Assembly: GCA_003513765.1 (NCBI GenBank)
Contig: DONT01000002.1
Span: forward strand, 62,215 to 126,214
Source of the DNA: Jeotgalicoccus sp.
GTDB taxonomy: Bacteria; Bacillota; Bacilli; Staphylococcales; Salinicoccaceae
Length of the DNA stretch: 64,000 bases
Reading direction: 5' to 3'
The position numbers were made by a program, and so were the translations under genes. Of this stretch, positions 8,636 to 17,291 are shown piece by piece; within the stretch, counting starts at the first letter, position 1, and every line of letters starts with the position of its first letter. Under the pieces are notes generated by a model. That model worked only from the letters and a program-made list of their open reading frames with translations. It was not told where the DNA came from and searched no databases.

Positions 8636-9103
8636 TTATTTTTTAATACTTTCTATGACACTTGCCATTTCAATTGCTGTCGCAGCCGCTTCCGACCCCT
8701 TGTTACCAACTTTCGCGCCGGCACGGTCGATGGCCTGTTCGATATTCTCTGTTGTTATAACACCGAATATAACGGGTACGCCTGTTGACAGTCCTGCATG
8801 GCTTATACCTTTTGCTGCCTCATTGCAAACATAATCGTAATGCGTCGTACTGCCGCGTATTACGCAGCCGAGTGTTATAACGCTGTCGTATTTACCCGTT
8901 TCAGCCAATGTTTTTGCTGTTAACGGCAGCTCAAATGCTCCCGGTACATAGACTAAATCGATATTGTCATCTTTAACGCCGTGTTTCAGCAAAGTTTTAT
9001 GTGCACCGTCTAATAAACGACTCGTAATAAATTCATTAAATTCCGCCGTCACAATCGCTATTTTTAAATTTTGACCGTTCATTGTTTTCTCTAATTCATT
9101 CAT
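8636..9103 (-). CDS. ribH: 6,7-dimethyl-8-ribityllumazine synthase
   Basis: The beta subunit of riboflavin synthase, 155 residues, condensing the RibD product with 3,4-dihydroxy-2-butanone 4-phosphate to lumazine. Recognised by AIVTAEFNEFITSRLLDGA, the VPGAFELPL motif, and VIRGSTTHYDYVCNEAAKGI with the catalytic His. The C-terminal GNKGSEAAATAIEM is typical. It follows ribBA by 12 nt with an AGGAGGA ribosome site, fourth in the rib operon. Confidence 0.97.
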   Translation of the reverse strand: MNELEKTMNGQNLKIAIVTAEFNEFITSRLLDGAHKTLLKHGVKDDNIDLVYVPGAFELPLTAKTLAETGKYDSVITLGCVIRGSTTHYDYVCNEAAKGISHAGLSTGVPVIFGVITTENIEQAIDRAGAKVGNKGSEAAATAIEMASVIESIKK

Positions 9104-9115
9104 AATTAATTCCTC

Positions 9116-10285
9116 CTATAATAGATGACCCATTTTTTCTTTTTTTGTATTTAAATAATCTGCATTGTAAATATTCGCTGTGACAATATGTTCTCTTGAA
9201 TGCACTTTAATATTTTCATTTTCCAGACCTTGAATCTTTTTCGGGTTATTACTCAGCAGTGTCACTTCATTTACATTTAAATGCTTAAGCATTGCCGCAG
9301 CTTCTTCGTAGGTTCTAAGATCTGCATCAAAGCCCAGATGTTCATTCGCCGTTACTGTGTCGTAACCTTGTTCTATCAGTTCATACGCTTTTAATTTATT
9401 CGTTAGACCGATACCGCGGCCTTCCTGTCGCATATATAAAATAATGCCGTTCTCTTCACTCATAATCTCCATTGCCTTATCCAGCTGCTCACCGCAGTCG
9501 CAGCGCGAACTTTTAAACACATCGCCCGTCAGACACTCCGAATGAATGCGGACATTCATATGCGGTGTAATCTCTCCATGCACAAGCGCCAAATGTTCTT
9601 TCCCTTTACCATCGACAAAGTCATACATTTTAAATTCGCCGAACTTCGTCGGCAGATTAATAGTACTCGCCAGCGTAACTGACCGCTTTTTTAACATATA
9701 ATGTTTTAAAGCTTCAATCGTAATCATTTTCATGTTGTGCCGCTTTTTGTACATTTGCAAATCATCGACGCGCGCCATGGTGCCGTCGTCATTCATAATT
9801 TCACAAATCACACCTGCCGGTTTTGCACCAGTCAGCTTCGCTAAATCCACTGCTGCTTCTGTATGTCCCTGTCGTTCAATCACGCCGCCTGCTTTAGCAA
9901 CGAGCGGGAAGACATGGCCCGGACGGTTAAATTCTTCCGGTGAAACATTGCTGTTTAAAAGCGCCTTTATCGTGTCGAAGCGTTCAAAAGCACTAATACC
10001 GGTCGTTGAACTGACGTGATCAATAGAAATTGTAAATGCGGTCTGATATTCATCACTGTTATGCTCAGTCATCGGCACAAGTCCCGCCTGTGCAGCAATA
10101 CTTTTTGACACCGGCGTACAGATTAATCCTCTTGCATGGGTGGCCATAAAGTTAATGGCTTCTGCGTCGATAAACTCCGTTATACCGATAAGATCACCTT
10201 CGTTTTCTCTGTCTTCATCGTCGACAACGATAATCAGTTTTCCTTGTTTTAAATCTTCCAGTGCGCTGTCAATTGAATCAAACAT
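9116..10285 (-). CDS. ribBA: Bifunctional DHBP synthase / GTP cyclohydrolase II
   Basis: The 389-residue fusion carries the two entry steps of riboflavin synthesis. The N-terminal half (about 1-200) is 3,4-dihydroxy-2-butanone 4-phosphate synthase, with the acidic metal loop VDDEDRENEGDL and THARGLICTP. The C-terminal half is GTP cyclohydrolase II, with the zinc site SECLTGDVFKSSRCDCGEQ and MRQEGRGIGL. The start MFDSIDSA has an AGGTGG ribosome site and overlaps the end of ribE by 8 nt, indicating translational coupling; the in-frame earlier start would lack a ribosome site. Confidence 0.97.
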   Translation of the reverse strand: MFDSIDSALEDLKQGKLIIVVDDEDRENEGDLIGITEFIDAEAINFMATHARGLICTPVSKSIAAQAGLVPMTEHNSDEYQTAFTISIDHVSSTTGISAFERFDTIKALLNSNVSPEEFNRPGHVFPLVAKAGGVIERQGHTEAAVDLAKLTGAKPAGVICEIMNDDGTMARVDDLQMYKKRHNMKMITIEALKHYMLKKRSVTLASTINLPTKFGEFKMYDFVDGKGKEHLALVHGEITPHMNVRIHSECLTGDVFKSSRCDCGEQLDKAMEIMSEENGIILYMRQEGRGIGLTNKLKAYELIEQGYDTVTANEHLGFDADLRTYEEAAAMLKHLNVNEVTLLSNNPKKIQGLENENIKVHSREHIVTANIYNADYLNTKKEKMGHLL

Positions 10286-10892
10286 GAGTACCACCTGCTT
10301 TCTCAAAATTAAGCAGATGATCGATATGCTTAATCATCATATCCGCTTCAATATTCACGATATCACCGGTATTTTTCCGGGCGATATTTGTCTTATTCTG
10401 TGTTTCAGGAATGATATTTAAGATAAAAATATCTTCTTCAGGTTTGATATCAAATAATGTTAAACTGATGCCGTCGATTGTGACAGAACCTTTTAAGGTC
10501 ATATATTTCATCAATGTCCGGCTGCACTTCACTGATATAACCAATGCATCTCCGTCATTATAAATATTCTCAATAATTCCCGTGCTGTCAACATGGCCTG
10601 ACACTATGTGCCCGCCTAAGCGCTGGTCCAGTCTCATCGCGCGTTCCAGGTTTAGTATATCGTCTTTTTTAATATCAGATAACGACGTTACACTGCTCGT
10701 TTCATTAACGATTTCAACGCAAAATGAGCGCTCCTGAAGCTTTGTAATGGTTAAGCATGCACCGTTAACTGCGACAGAGTCGCCTATATTTAAATCGTCA
10801 AAAAGAGAGTTCTTTATTTCCATTTCAGTTAATGCAGATGTTTTATTAATAGAGAGTACTGGTGAAGTTTGTTCGATTAATCCTGTAAACAT
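10278..10892 (-). CDS. ribE: Riboflavin synthase, alpha subunit
   Basis: A 204-residue trimeric lumazine-dismutating enzyme. It begins with the diagnostic MFTGLIEQ and has two lumazine-binding repeats; the NGACLTI and GHIVSGHVDSTG segments mark them. It overlaps ribD by 16 nt at its start and ribBA by 8 nt at its end, the tight coupling expected in the Bacillales rib operon. Confidence 0.97.
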   Translation of the reverse strand: MFTGLIEQTSPVLSINKTSALTEMEIKNSLFDDLNIGDSVAVNGACLTITKLQERSFCVEIVNETSSVTSLSDIKKDDILNLERAMRLDQRLGGHIVSGHVDSTGIIENIYNDGDALVISVKCSRTLMKYMTLKGSVTIDGISLTLFDIKPEEDIFILNIIPETQNKTNIARKNTGDIVNIEADMMIKHIDHLLNFEKAGGTHV

Positions 10893-11920
10893 GCTGGAGT
10901 CCTCCTGTAAGTAAGTTTGATGTCCGACTCGAGCTTTTCAACATGATGCAATATCAAATCCAGCTGACCGGGAGGGTCACCTTGATGGAGCTGATATTCA
11001 GAATAACCAAATATTTTCGGGGCAATGTAAATGATGAGGTCATCGAATAATTTTTCGTTTAAAAATTGAGTGTGGATGGACGAACCGCCTTCCACTAAAA
11101 GTGATGCAATATTTTCTTCATATAATATATGAAGTATTTCAGTTAAATTATAATTTCCAAAGAAGATTTTTGCACTGTCCTTAAACTGTACATTCTCTTC
11201 GTTACTAGTAAATATAATAGGCTTATGCGGATGATCGAATATATTCATATCCTCGCGCAGTGTCTGCGAACCGAGCAGAATAACCGGCACCGGGTGTTTA
11301 TCGTTTTCAGATAAACGGGTCGTTAAGCGTGGGTCATCATTTAACAATGTATGGGCACCAATCAGCAGGCCGTCGTGATACTGCCTTAAATTGTGCACGT
11401 CACGCCGGGATTCATCGTTGCTGACCCAGTGGCTGTCACCATTCTTATGTGCAATTTTACCGTCGAGGCTCATCGCACTCTTTAATGTAATGAACGGACG
11501 CTTATTTGCGAGTTGAATATTAAACGGACGGTACATTTCATCCACCTCAGTATTATTAAGATGAATCGTTTCAATACCATGACTGTTTAATACCTTCAGT
11601 CCGTCGACTTTATCATTCGTATCCCGGTACGCGTAGTATACGCGTTTAATACCCGCTTCAATAAGCGCATCGGTGCATGGCAGGGTTTTGCCATGATGAG
11701 AGCACGGTTCAAGTGTAACGTAGATGTCCGAACCAGCTGCGGATTCACTGCAGCTGTTCAATGCTGCACGCTCCGCATGAAGCTCTCCTGCTTTTAAATG
11801 CGCGCCGTAGCCGATGACCCTGCCGTCTTTAACGATAACAGCACCTACCGGCGGATTCATTGCCGTTTGACCAGCTGCCATATTGGCCATGTTAACAGCC
11901 ATATTCATATATCTGTTCAA
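10877..11920 (-). CDS. ribD: Bifunctional diaminohydroxyphosphoribosylaminopyrimidine deaminase / reductase
   Basis: First gene of the rib operon, 347 residues. The N-terminal deaminase has H48-A-E50 and PCSHHGKTLPC (C73, C82) as zinc site; the C-terminal reductase part begins near RPFITLKSAMSLDGKIA. I place the start at TTG (11920), 6 nt from a perfect AGGAGGT; starting further upstream would run into the riboswitch terminator. The ATG at codon 5 is an alternative. Transcription is set by the FMN riboswitch just upstream. Confidence 0.95.
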   Translation of the reverse strand: MNRYMNMAVNMANMAAGQTAMNPPVGAVIVKDGRVIGYGAHLKAGELHAERAALNSCSESAAGSDIYVTLEPCSHHGKTLPCTDALIEAGIKRVYYAYRDTNDKVDGLKVLNSHGIETIHLNNTEVDEMYRPFNIQLANKRPFITLKSAMSLDGKIAHKNGDSHWVSNDESRRDVHNLRQYHDGLLIGAHTLLNDDPRLTTRLSENDKHPVPVILLGSQTLREDMNIFDHPHKPIIFTSNEENVQFKDSAKIFFGNYNLTEILHILYEENIASLLVEGGSSIHTQFLNEKLFDDLIIYIAPKIFGYSEYQLHQGDPPGQLDLILHHVEKLESDIKLTYRRTPACLQD

Positions 11921-11936
11921 GTTTTTACCTCCTGAA

Positions 11937-11977
11937 TAAAAAAATAGCACCGTCGAATAAACTTATCCGACGGCGCT
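11937..11977 (-). terminator. FMN riboswitch expression-platform terminator
   Basis: On the minus strand a 15-bp stem AGCGCCGTCGGATAA / TTATTCGACGGTGCT is followed by eight T and then directly by the ribD ribosome site. Its place between aptamer and first gene marks it as the regulated intrinsic terminator, formed when FMN is bound. Confidence 0.9.
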
Positions 11978-12071
11978 AAAAAAATGTATGCTGAATTAAC
12001 ACAGTGTTTCACACAATGTTAAATAAACGTATACAAAATGAATTAAAAAGACATTTTTACGTTGCTACATT

Positions 12072-12209
12072 ATTCTCTCTCCCATCCAGACTCTAACTGT
12101 CGGCTTCAGAATTTAACTGAATCAGCCATACGGTATAAATACCGTACAGGTCGCGGGCTTTCTAAAAAGATTACCGCCGGTTGGGAATTACACCCTGCCC
12201 CGAAAGAAT
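12072..12209 (-). promoter_or_regulatory. FMN riboswitch (RFN element)
   Basis: The minus strand shows the RFN core in order: CGGGGCAGGGTG near the 5' end, AATTCCCAACCGGCGGT, AAGCCCGCGACC, a variable hairpin (GTACGGTATTTATACCGTA), GCTGATTCAGT, GCCGACAGTTAGAGTCTGGATGGGAGA (split here for length). It lies between the promoter at 12237-12265 and the terminator before ribD, and should shut the operon off when FMN is plentiful. Confidence 0.97.
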
Positions 12210-12236
12210 AGTATTCAGTTGAAAAACTCTTTCTAA

Positions 12237-12265
12237 AATATAGTACATTACTATGGTAAACGCAA
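12237..12265 (-). promoter_or_regulatory. SigA-type promoter of the rib operon
   Basis: On the minus strand -35 TTGCGT (12260-12265) and -10 TATATT (12237-12242) are 17 bp apart, with the predicted start about 20 nt before the RFN aptamer. Confidence 0.75.
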
Positions 12266-12443
12266 TGTATTGATATTTCTGACTATTAATTCTCTGCTTA
12301 ATACTATGAATTTAACTGCTAATCAATTGAAGTTAAAGCATCATAGAATAATTTTATCAAATTTAATTTAAAAGCGATATTTCATTTATTATGCCAAATG
12401 TTCTACCCTTGAGCTATACATCAAAAACAGGGGGAATTATAAA

Positions 12444-13940
12444 ATGACAAACTATGAATATGATTTAGTTGTAGTAGGATCTGGTAACGCAGCATTAAGT
12501 GCAGCGGTATCTGCAAGTGAAGACAATTTAAAAGTACTTGTTGTCGAAAAGGGGCCGCAGCACAAACGCGGAGGCAACTCATTCTTTACTGATGGAGCAA
12601 TACGTTTTGCTTACAACAATCTTGACGGTTTAAGTAAGGTTGTAGACAACTTATCTGAAGAAGAACTAAACTCAATTGAATTACCAAAATATGCAACAGA
12701 GGATTATCACGGCGACTTAATGAACGTTACTAAGAATAAAAGCAACCCAAGTCTTGCTGAACATTTAACAGGCAAGTCATATGAAACAATTCTTTGGATG
12801 AAAGAACAGGGCGTAGAGTTCCAGTTAAATGAAAATCAATTCTTTGAAAAAGACGGAAAGAAATCATTCTGGGGCGGTCTGCCTGTTAAAACAGTCGATA
12901 AAGGTATCGGTCTTGTAAAATCATTATTCAAAAAAGCAGAAGAGAACGGTGTGGACTTCTGGTACGCATCACCTGCTGAAAAGCTTGAAAAAACAGATGG
13001 GAAAATTACAGGGGTTCACGTAAACAGTGAAGAGCACGGTAAAGTACTTGTTAAAACTAAATCAGTCGTTCTTGCAAGCGGCGGATTTGAAGCCGATAAG
13101 AAAAAACGTATGGAACACCTCGGCAAAGAATGGGAAAACGCAATTGTCCGCGGAAGCGAGTACAACACAGGTGACGGTATCACAATGGCACTTGAAGTCG
13201 GTGCAGTAAAAGCAGGACAATATGACGGCTGTCACGCACATACTACAGACTACAACTCACCTAAAACTGGTGACTACAGCAAACCTGGTGACATCTATAA
13301 GAAATCATCATATCCATTAGGATTAATCGTTAACGTTGAAGGAGAACGTTTCGTTGACGAAGGTGCTGATTTCAGAAACTACACCTACGCAAAATATGGT
13401 AAAGAAACTCTGAAACAGACTCAGCAAAAAGCATTCCAAATCTACGACGAGCAAGTCAGAGACATGCTGAGAGTAGAGTACAATTTAGAAGAAGCAACAA
13501 TGCTGAAAGCTGACAGTGTAGAAGAACTTGCAGTGAAAATGGGCGTTGATAAAGAAAATTTCCTGGAGACAATTAACAGCTACAACGATGCAGTTCAGGA
13601 CGGCGACTACAACCCGAGTGTTAAAGACGGTAAAACAACAGTCGGCTTATCACCGAACAAAACAAACTGGGCGCTTAAGTTTAACGAAGGTCCTTTTTAC
13701 GCTTATCCAATTACTTGCGGTATCACATTTACTTTCGGTGCAATCAAAGTAAACAACAAATCAGAAGTACTGGATGCGAATGATGAACCTATTGAAGGGT
13801 TATATGCTGCAGGCGAGATGGTCGGAGATCTTTTCTACCATAACTACCCCGGCGGTTCAGGCTTAATGTCAGGATCTGTATTCGGAAAAACTGCAGGTGA
13901 CTCAATTAAAAACTATCTTTCTACAGCAGCACAGAATTAG
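12444..13940 (+). CDS. tcuA: FAD-dependent tricarballylate dehydrogenase-like flavoprotein (TcuA family)
   Basis: A 498-residue protein of the fumarate reductase/succinate dehydrogenase flavoprotein family. It opens with the FAD-binding DLVVVGSGNAALSAAVSA and ends with the second FAD motif around GLYAAGEMVGDLFYHNYPGGSGLMSG. The N-A-A-L variant and overall layout match TcuA, which oxidises tricarballylate to cis-aconitate in Salmonella. No tcuB electron-transfer partner or tcuC carrier is next to it, so substrate and electron acceptor are uncertain. It converges with a LysR gene that may control it. GGGGG ribosome site 8 nt upstream. Confidence 0.8.
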   Translation: MTNYEYDLVVVGSGNAALSAAVSASEDNLKVLVVEKGPQHKRGGNSFFTDGAIRFAYNNLDGLSKVVDNLSEEELNSIELPKYATEDYHGDLMNVTKNKSNPSLAEHLTGKSYETILWMKEQGVEFQLNENQFFEKDGKKSFWGGLPVKTVDKGIGLVKSLFKKAEENGVDFWYASPAEKLEKTDGKITGVHVNSEEHGKVLVKTKSVVLASGGFEADKKKRMEHLGKEWENAIVRGSEYNTGDGITMALEVGAVKAGQYDGCHAHTTDYNSPKTGDYSKPGDIYKKSSYPLGLIVNVEGERFVDEGADFRNYTYAKYGKETLKQTQQKAFQIYDEQVRDMLRVEYNLEEATMLKADSVEELAVKMGVDKENFLETINSYNDAVQDGDYNPSVKDGKTTVGLSPNKTNWALKFNEGPFYAYPITCGITFTFGAIKVNNKSEVLDANDEPIEGLYAAGEMVGDLFYHNYPGGSGLMSGSVFGKTAGDSIKNYLSTAAQN

Positions 13941-13950
13941 ACATAAATTA

Positions 13951-13984
13951 AAAAGGAAAGCATCCCCCCGATGCTTTCCTTTTT
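13951..13984. terminator. Bidirectional terminator
   Basis: Stem AAAGGAAAGCAT / ATGCTTTCCTTT around a C-rich 7-nt loop, with A-run before and T-run after, shared by the converging flavoprotein and LysR genes. Confidence 0.9.
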
Positions 13985-14851
13985 TTATTTGATATTTCCC
14001 CACGAGCGCATATGTTCAATGAATTTTTTTACAATAACCAGATTTTCGTAATCCTCATTGTACATTATCCATGTATCTCTTTTTATTAAAGCTCCGTCTT
14101 TCGATTCAACTTTTGATTTATACAGGTTCTCCTCTTCTTTTAAACAAATTTCAGGCACAATAGAATATCCTAAACCGCTTTTTACTAATTCCTTACACGT
14201 ATCAAGACGATCTACTTCCATTTCTATACTTGCCGGCGAAGCAAATTCAGTCGTCCACCAGCGGTTAATAATCTCTTTAAGAGAAGAATCTGTTTTATAA
14301 TCTATCTGCTTATATGAAGGTAATTCCTGCACATTAATTTCGTTTTGAGAAATAATATACAGCGGTTCCTGATTTAATAAATACTTCCTGCTTTGCCATT
14401 GATAATCTCTTCTAAGAATACCAATATGAACTGATGAATCGTTTAACATCTTATATACATCTGAACTCACACCTGTTCTAACATTAAAACGTACTTCAGG
14501 ATATTTATTTGAAAATGTTTTAAGCAGGTTAGGCAGAACATATTGAGCAAAGTTACTCGATACACCGATCTTCAGTGTGCCCGATATTTCTTCACTCATA
14601 TTATTAATATTATCTTTAACCACCTGAAGCTGCTGCAGCATATCTTTTGCATATTTAACGAGATATTCTCCTTCAGACGTAAATTCAATACCTGTTTTCG
14701 TTTTAAAAATAAGCTCGGTTCCTATTTCTTTTTCTAAATTTTTCAAACGATAACTTAATGAAGGTTGCGAAACATATAATTTCTCAGCTGTTTTCGTAAT
14801 ATTCTTCTCTTCATAGAGCAATTTTAATATTTTCCAATCCTTCTGATCCAT
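13985..14851 (-). CDS. LysR family transcriptional regulator
   Basis: A 288-residue LysR-type regulator. The winged helix-turn-helix occupies residues 1-60 (NITKTAEKLYVSQPSLSYRLKNLE), and a periplasmic-binding-like effector domain follows from about residue 90. LysR proteins bind small-molecule effectors and usually activate a neighbouring gene. Here the neighbour is the convergent TcuA-like dehydrogenase, and in Salmonella tcu genes are governed by the LysR protein TcuR, so a functional link is likely though the arrangement is not divergent. Confidence 0.88.
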   Translation of the reverse strand: MDQKDWKILKLLYEEKNITKTAEKLYVSQPSLSYRLKNLEKEIGTELIFKTKTGIEFTSEGEYLVKYAKDMLQQLQVVKDNINNMSEEISGTLKIGVSSNFAQYVLPNLLKTFSNKYPEVRFNVRTGVSSDVYKMLNDSSVHIGILRRDYQWQSRKYLLNQEPLYIISQNEINVQELPSYKQIDYKTDSSLKEIINRWWTTEFASPASIEMEVDRLDTCKELVKSGLGYSIVPEICLKEEENLYKSKVESKDGALIKRDTWIMYNEDYENLVIVKKFIEHMRSWGNIK

Positions 14852-15039
14852 CGGACCACCCCTTTTTAATGCTTTAAAGACTATAATTCACTCTTCATGT
14901 TATCAGATTTTTCTATCGCATAATGTAAGAAGTTAACAATTTGTTTATATAGTACCCAGTTTCTCCGGTTAAAGATATACTGGAATTAATAGATATTCTT
15001 TAAGTTGAATCGATATATTCAGATTGGAGATGGATAAAC

Positions 15040-16479
15040 ATGATTTCAATTGATAAAGACCTGGAATTTGAATTAGGAGAAGTCACACGCAGGACACACA
15101 ATATGGGTATTCCTGTCATGATTATTATTGAAGGCGCTCCTGCATCGGGTAAATCACGGTTATCAAACGCCTTATATATGTCGCTCGATGCGAAGTATAC
15201 AAACTTCGTCGCCACGCGTCCGCCGAGAGAAGCCGATTTAAGGTATCCTTTCCTTCACCGCTACTGGTATCATCTTCCGAAAGACGGCAATATTAATATT
15301 CATTTCAGAAGCTGGTACTCGCAATTAATAGAATACAAGGATTATAATATCAAGCGCAATATTAATACTGACTTCAAATTGATTGAAGAAGATATGAAGA
15401 ACTTTGAAGAAACTTTAACAAACAACGGCTATGAGGTTTTAAAATTTTACATTACTACGGATAAAGAAGTCCGGGAACGTCATATTCAGAAGCTGAAAGA
15501 TAACCCTATGCTGAAATGGAAAGCTGAAGAATTCCAGAGCCGCCTGCAGCACCATGACTATGACCATGAAATGGACTATTTCCTGCAGGATGAGACAGTT
15601 TCTCCGTGGACGCAGATTGATTTTCATAACAAAGAAGATGCCGCTAATACTTTATACTCTGCGATTATTACTCGTTTAAAGAAACGTATTAAAACCGAGC
15701 ATAAATATAAGAAAAAAACAGACGGCAAGTTCAGCGATAACTTTAAAACTGACTTGTTCACATTTGATTTTGATAAAGAAAGCATCCAGAAGCGTGAATA
15801 TAAAGAAATACTGCCTGATTTGCAGACAAGAATGCGTGAAATTCAGTTCCAGCTCTATCAGGAGAAGATTCCGCTTGTCTTGGTTTATGAAGGAATGGAT
15901 GCTGCCGGCAAAGGCGGTAACATTAAACGTACGAGAGCACTGCTTGATCCGACGGGCTATAAAAACAATGCTATTGGTGCTCCGACCGATATCGAGCTTG
16001 CCCATCATTACTTATGGCGGTTTGCGAAACGGACACCAAGAAGCGGCCACATTGGATTTTTTGACCGCAGCTGGTATGGACGGGTTCTCGTCGAACGTGT
16101 AGAAGGTTTCGCTTCACAGGATGCATGGCAGCAGGCCTATGAAGAAATCAATGATTTTGAACAGTCTCTGCATAATTCTGGAGCCATCATAATTAAATTC
16201 TTCCTGTCACTGGAAAAGAATGAGCAGCTCGAACGGCTTAAAGACCGTGAGGACACGCCTGAAAAACAATGGAAGATTACAGATGAAGACTGGCGAAACC
16301 GTGAGAAATGGGATTTATACCTGGAAGCTTCTGAAGATATGATTCGTCAAACAGATACTGACTATGCACCGTGGATAGTCATACCGGCAAACGATAAGCG
16401 TTATGCTCGTATTACTGCATTGAAAACTATTATAAAAATATGTGAAGAACGTTTAGCAGATGGGAATAAAAGAGTATAA
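15040..16479 (+). CDS. Tandem-domain polyphosphate kinase 2 (polyphosphate:AMP phosphotransferase type)
   Basis: The 479-residue protein has two fused PPK2 domains, as in the class II PPK2/PAP enzymes that use polyphosphate to phosphorylate AMP. The C-terminal domain is canonical: Walker A GMDAAGKGG at 285-293 and the lid/Walker B region FFDRSWYGR. The N-terminal domain keeps a P-loop GAPASGKS at 32-39 but has HFRSWYSQ in place of DRSWY, so it is probably structural. Such enzymes regenerate ADP from polyphosphate under energy stress. AGATGG precedes the ATG. No ppk1 or ppx gene is nearby. Confidence 0.9.
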   Translation: MISIDKDLEFELGEVTRRTHNMGIPVMIIIEGAPASGKSRLSNALYMSLDAKYTNFVATRPPREADLRYPFLHRYWYHLPKDGNINIHFRSWYSQLIEYKDYNIKRNINTDFKLIEEDMKNFEETLTNNGYEVLKFYITTDKEVRERHIQKLKDNPMLKWKAEEFQSRLQHHDYDHEMDYFLQDETVSPWTQIDFHNKEDAANTLYSAIITRLKKRIKTEHKYKKKTDGKFSDNFKTDLFTFDFDKESIQKREYKEILPDLQTRMREIQFQLYQEKIPLVLVYEGMDAAGKGGNIKRTRALLDPTGYKNNAIGAPTDIELAHHYLWRFAKRTPRSGHIGFFDRSWYGRVLVERVEGFASQDAWQQAYEEINDFEQSLHNSGAIIIKFFLSLEKNEQLERLKDREDTPEKQWKITDEDWRNREKWDLYLEASEDMIRQTDTDYAPWIVIPANDKRYARITALKTIIKICEERLADGNKRV

Positions 16480-16518
16480 TAGAATTGTTGTGATATAAAA
16501 TCAAGGGGGAAAACATCA

Positions 16519-17247
16519 ATGAAATACGTATTTTTAACAGGTACTAACAGAGGTCTCGGTGAAGCAACTGCGGAAATATTCAAAGACAGTAAAATTATCA
16601 GCATCACAAGAAGCAGTGTAGAAGAAACAGGAAATATCCATAAAGCATTCTCAGTTGATTTCAGCGATACAGATGCGATGGAACAGTTTATACCTGAAAT
16701 CTTCAACTCTGTAGCTCCTGACGAAACTGATGAAGTATATTTACTGAACGTTGCAGGTATCGTTGATCCTGTAAAAGCTGTCAGCAATTTATCAGCAGAA
16801 GAAATGCTCGAAAACTATAAAGTGAATGTGGTGGCGCCAACACTGCTTATTCAGGGATTTGTTAACCGCTTCAAGAACTTCGGCGGAGAAAAACGTATCG
16901 TTACCGTAACGAGTGGTGCCGCACGCGGTCCAGTTGAAGGATGGAGCACGTACTGCAGCTCGAAAGCTGCAATCAATATGATTCACAGTGTACTTGATAA
17001 GGAAAACATTCATCAGGGCAACAATATTAAGAGCGCGGTGTTCTACCCGGGTGTTATCGACACTGGAATGCAGGAAGTTATCCGTGCATCTGATATTAAA
17101 GAATTTCCGAACGTAGACCGCTTTAAAGAATATAAGGAAACAAACAAGCTTGCAAAAGCTGAAGACGTTGCAGCAGCACTGCATAAAGTAGTAACACTGG
17201 AAGATTTCGGCAGCGAAGAAAGCTATGATGTAAAAGATTATATCTAA
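16519..17247 (+). CDS. SDR oxidoreductase, (S)-benzoin-forming benzil reductase type
   Basis: A 242-residue short-chain dehydrogenase. The NADP site is FLTGTNRGLGEA, the catalytic region has TSGAARGPVEGWSTYCSSKAA with the Tyr-x3-Lys pattern (YCSSK) and preceding Ser. The N-terminus, short length and sepiapterin-reductase-like TxxNRGxG glycine motif match the YueD/benzil reductase group. GGGGGAAA ribosome site; it follows the PPK2 gene by 39 nt without a terminator and may be co-transcribed. The natural substrate is unknown. Confidence 0.8.
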   Translation: MKYVFLTGTNRGLGEATAEIFKDSKIISITRSSVEETGNIHKAFSVDFSDTDAMEQFIPEIFNSVAPDETDEVYLLNVAGIVDPVKAVSNLSAEEMLENYKVNVVAPTLLIQGFVNRFKNFGGEKRIVTVTSGAARGPVEGWSTYCSSKAAINMIHSVLDKENIHQGNNIKSAVFYPGVIDTGMQEVIRASDIKEFPNVDRFKEYKETNKLAKAEDVAAALHKVVTLEDFGSEESYDVKDYI

Positions 17248-17249
17248 AT

Positions 17250-17286
17250 AAAAACGGAAATAACGCTATGCGTTATTTCCGTTTTT
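17250..17286. terminator. Bidirectional terminator containing a TAACGC dyad
   Basis: A 17-bp perfect stem AAAAACGGAAATAACGC / GCGTTATTTCCGTTTTT with a 3-nt loop. Its tip is the exact TAACGC-N3-GCGTTA dyad (17261-17275) also found at 23464 and 41561. Confidence 0.95.
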
Positions 17287-17291
17287 CTATA

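Noticed and set aside
8297..8788. Plus-strand open frame of 163 codons
   Set aside because: Antisense to the deaminase and ribH genes, Cys/Arg-rich translation without family features.
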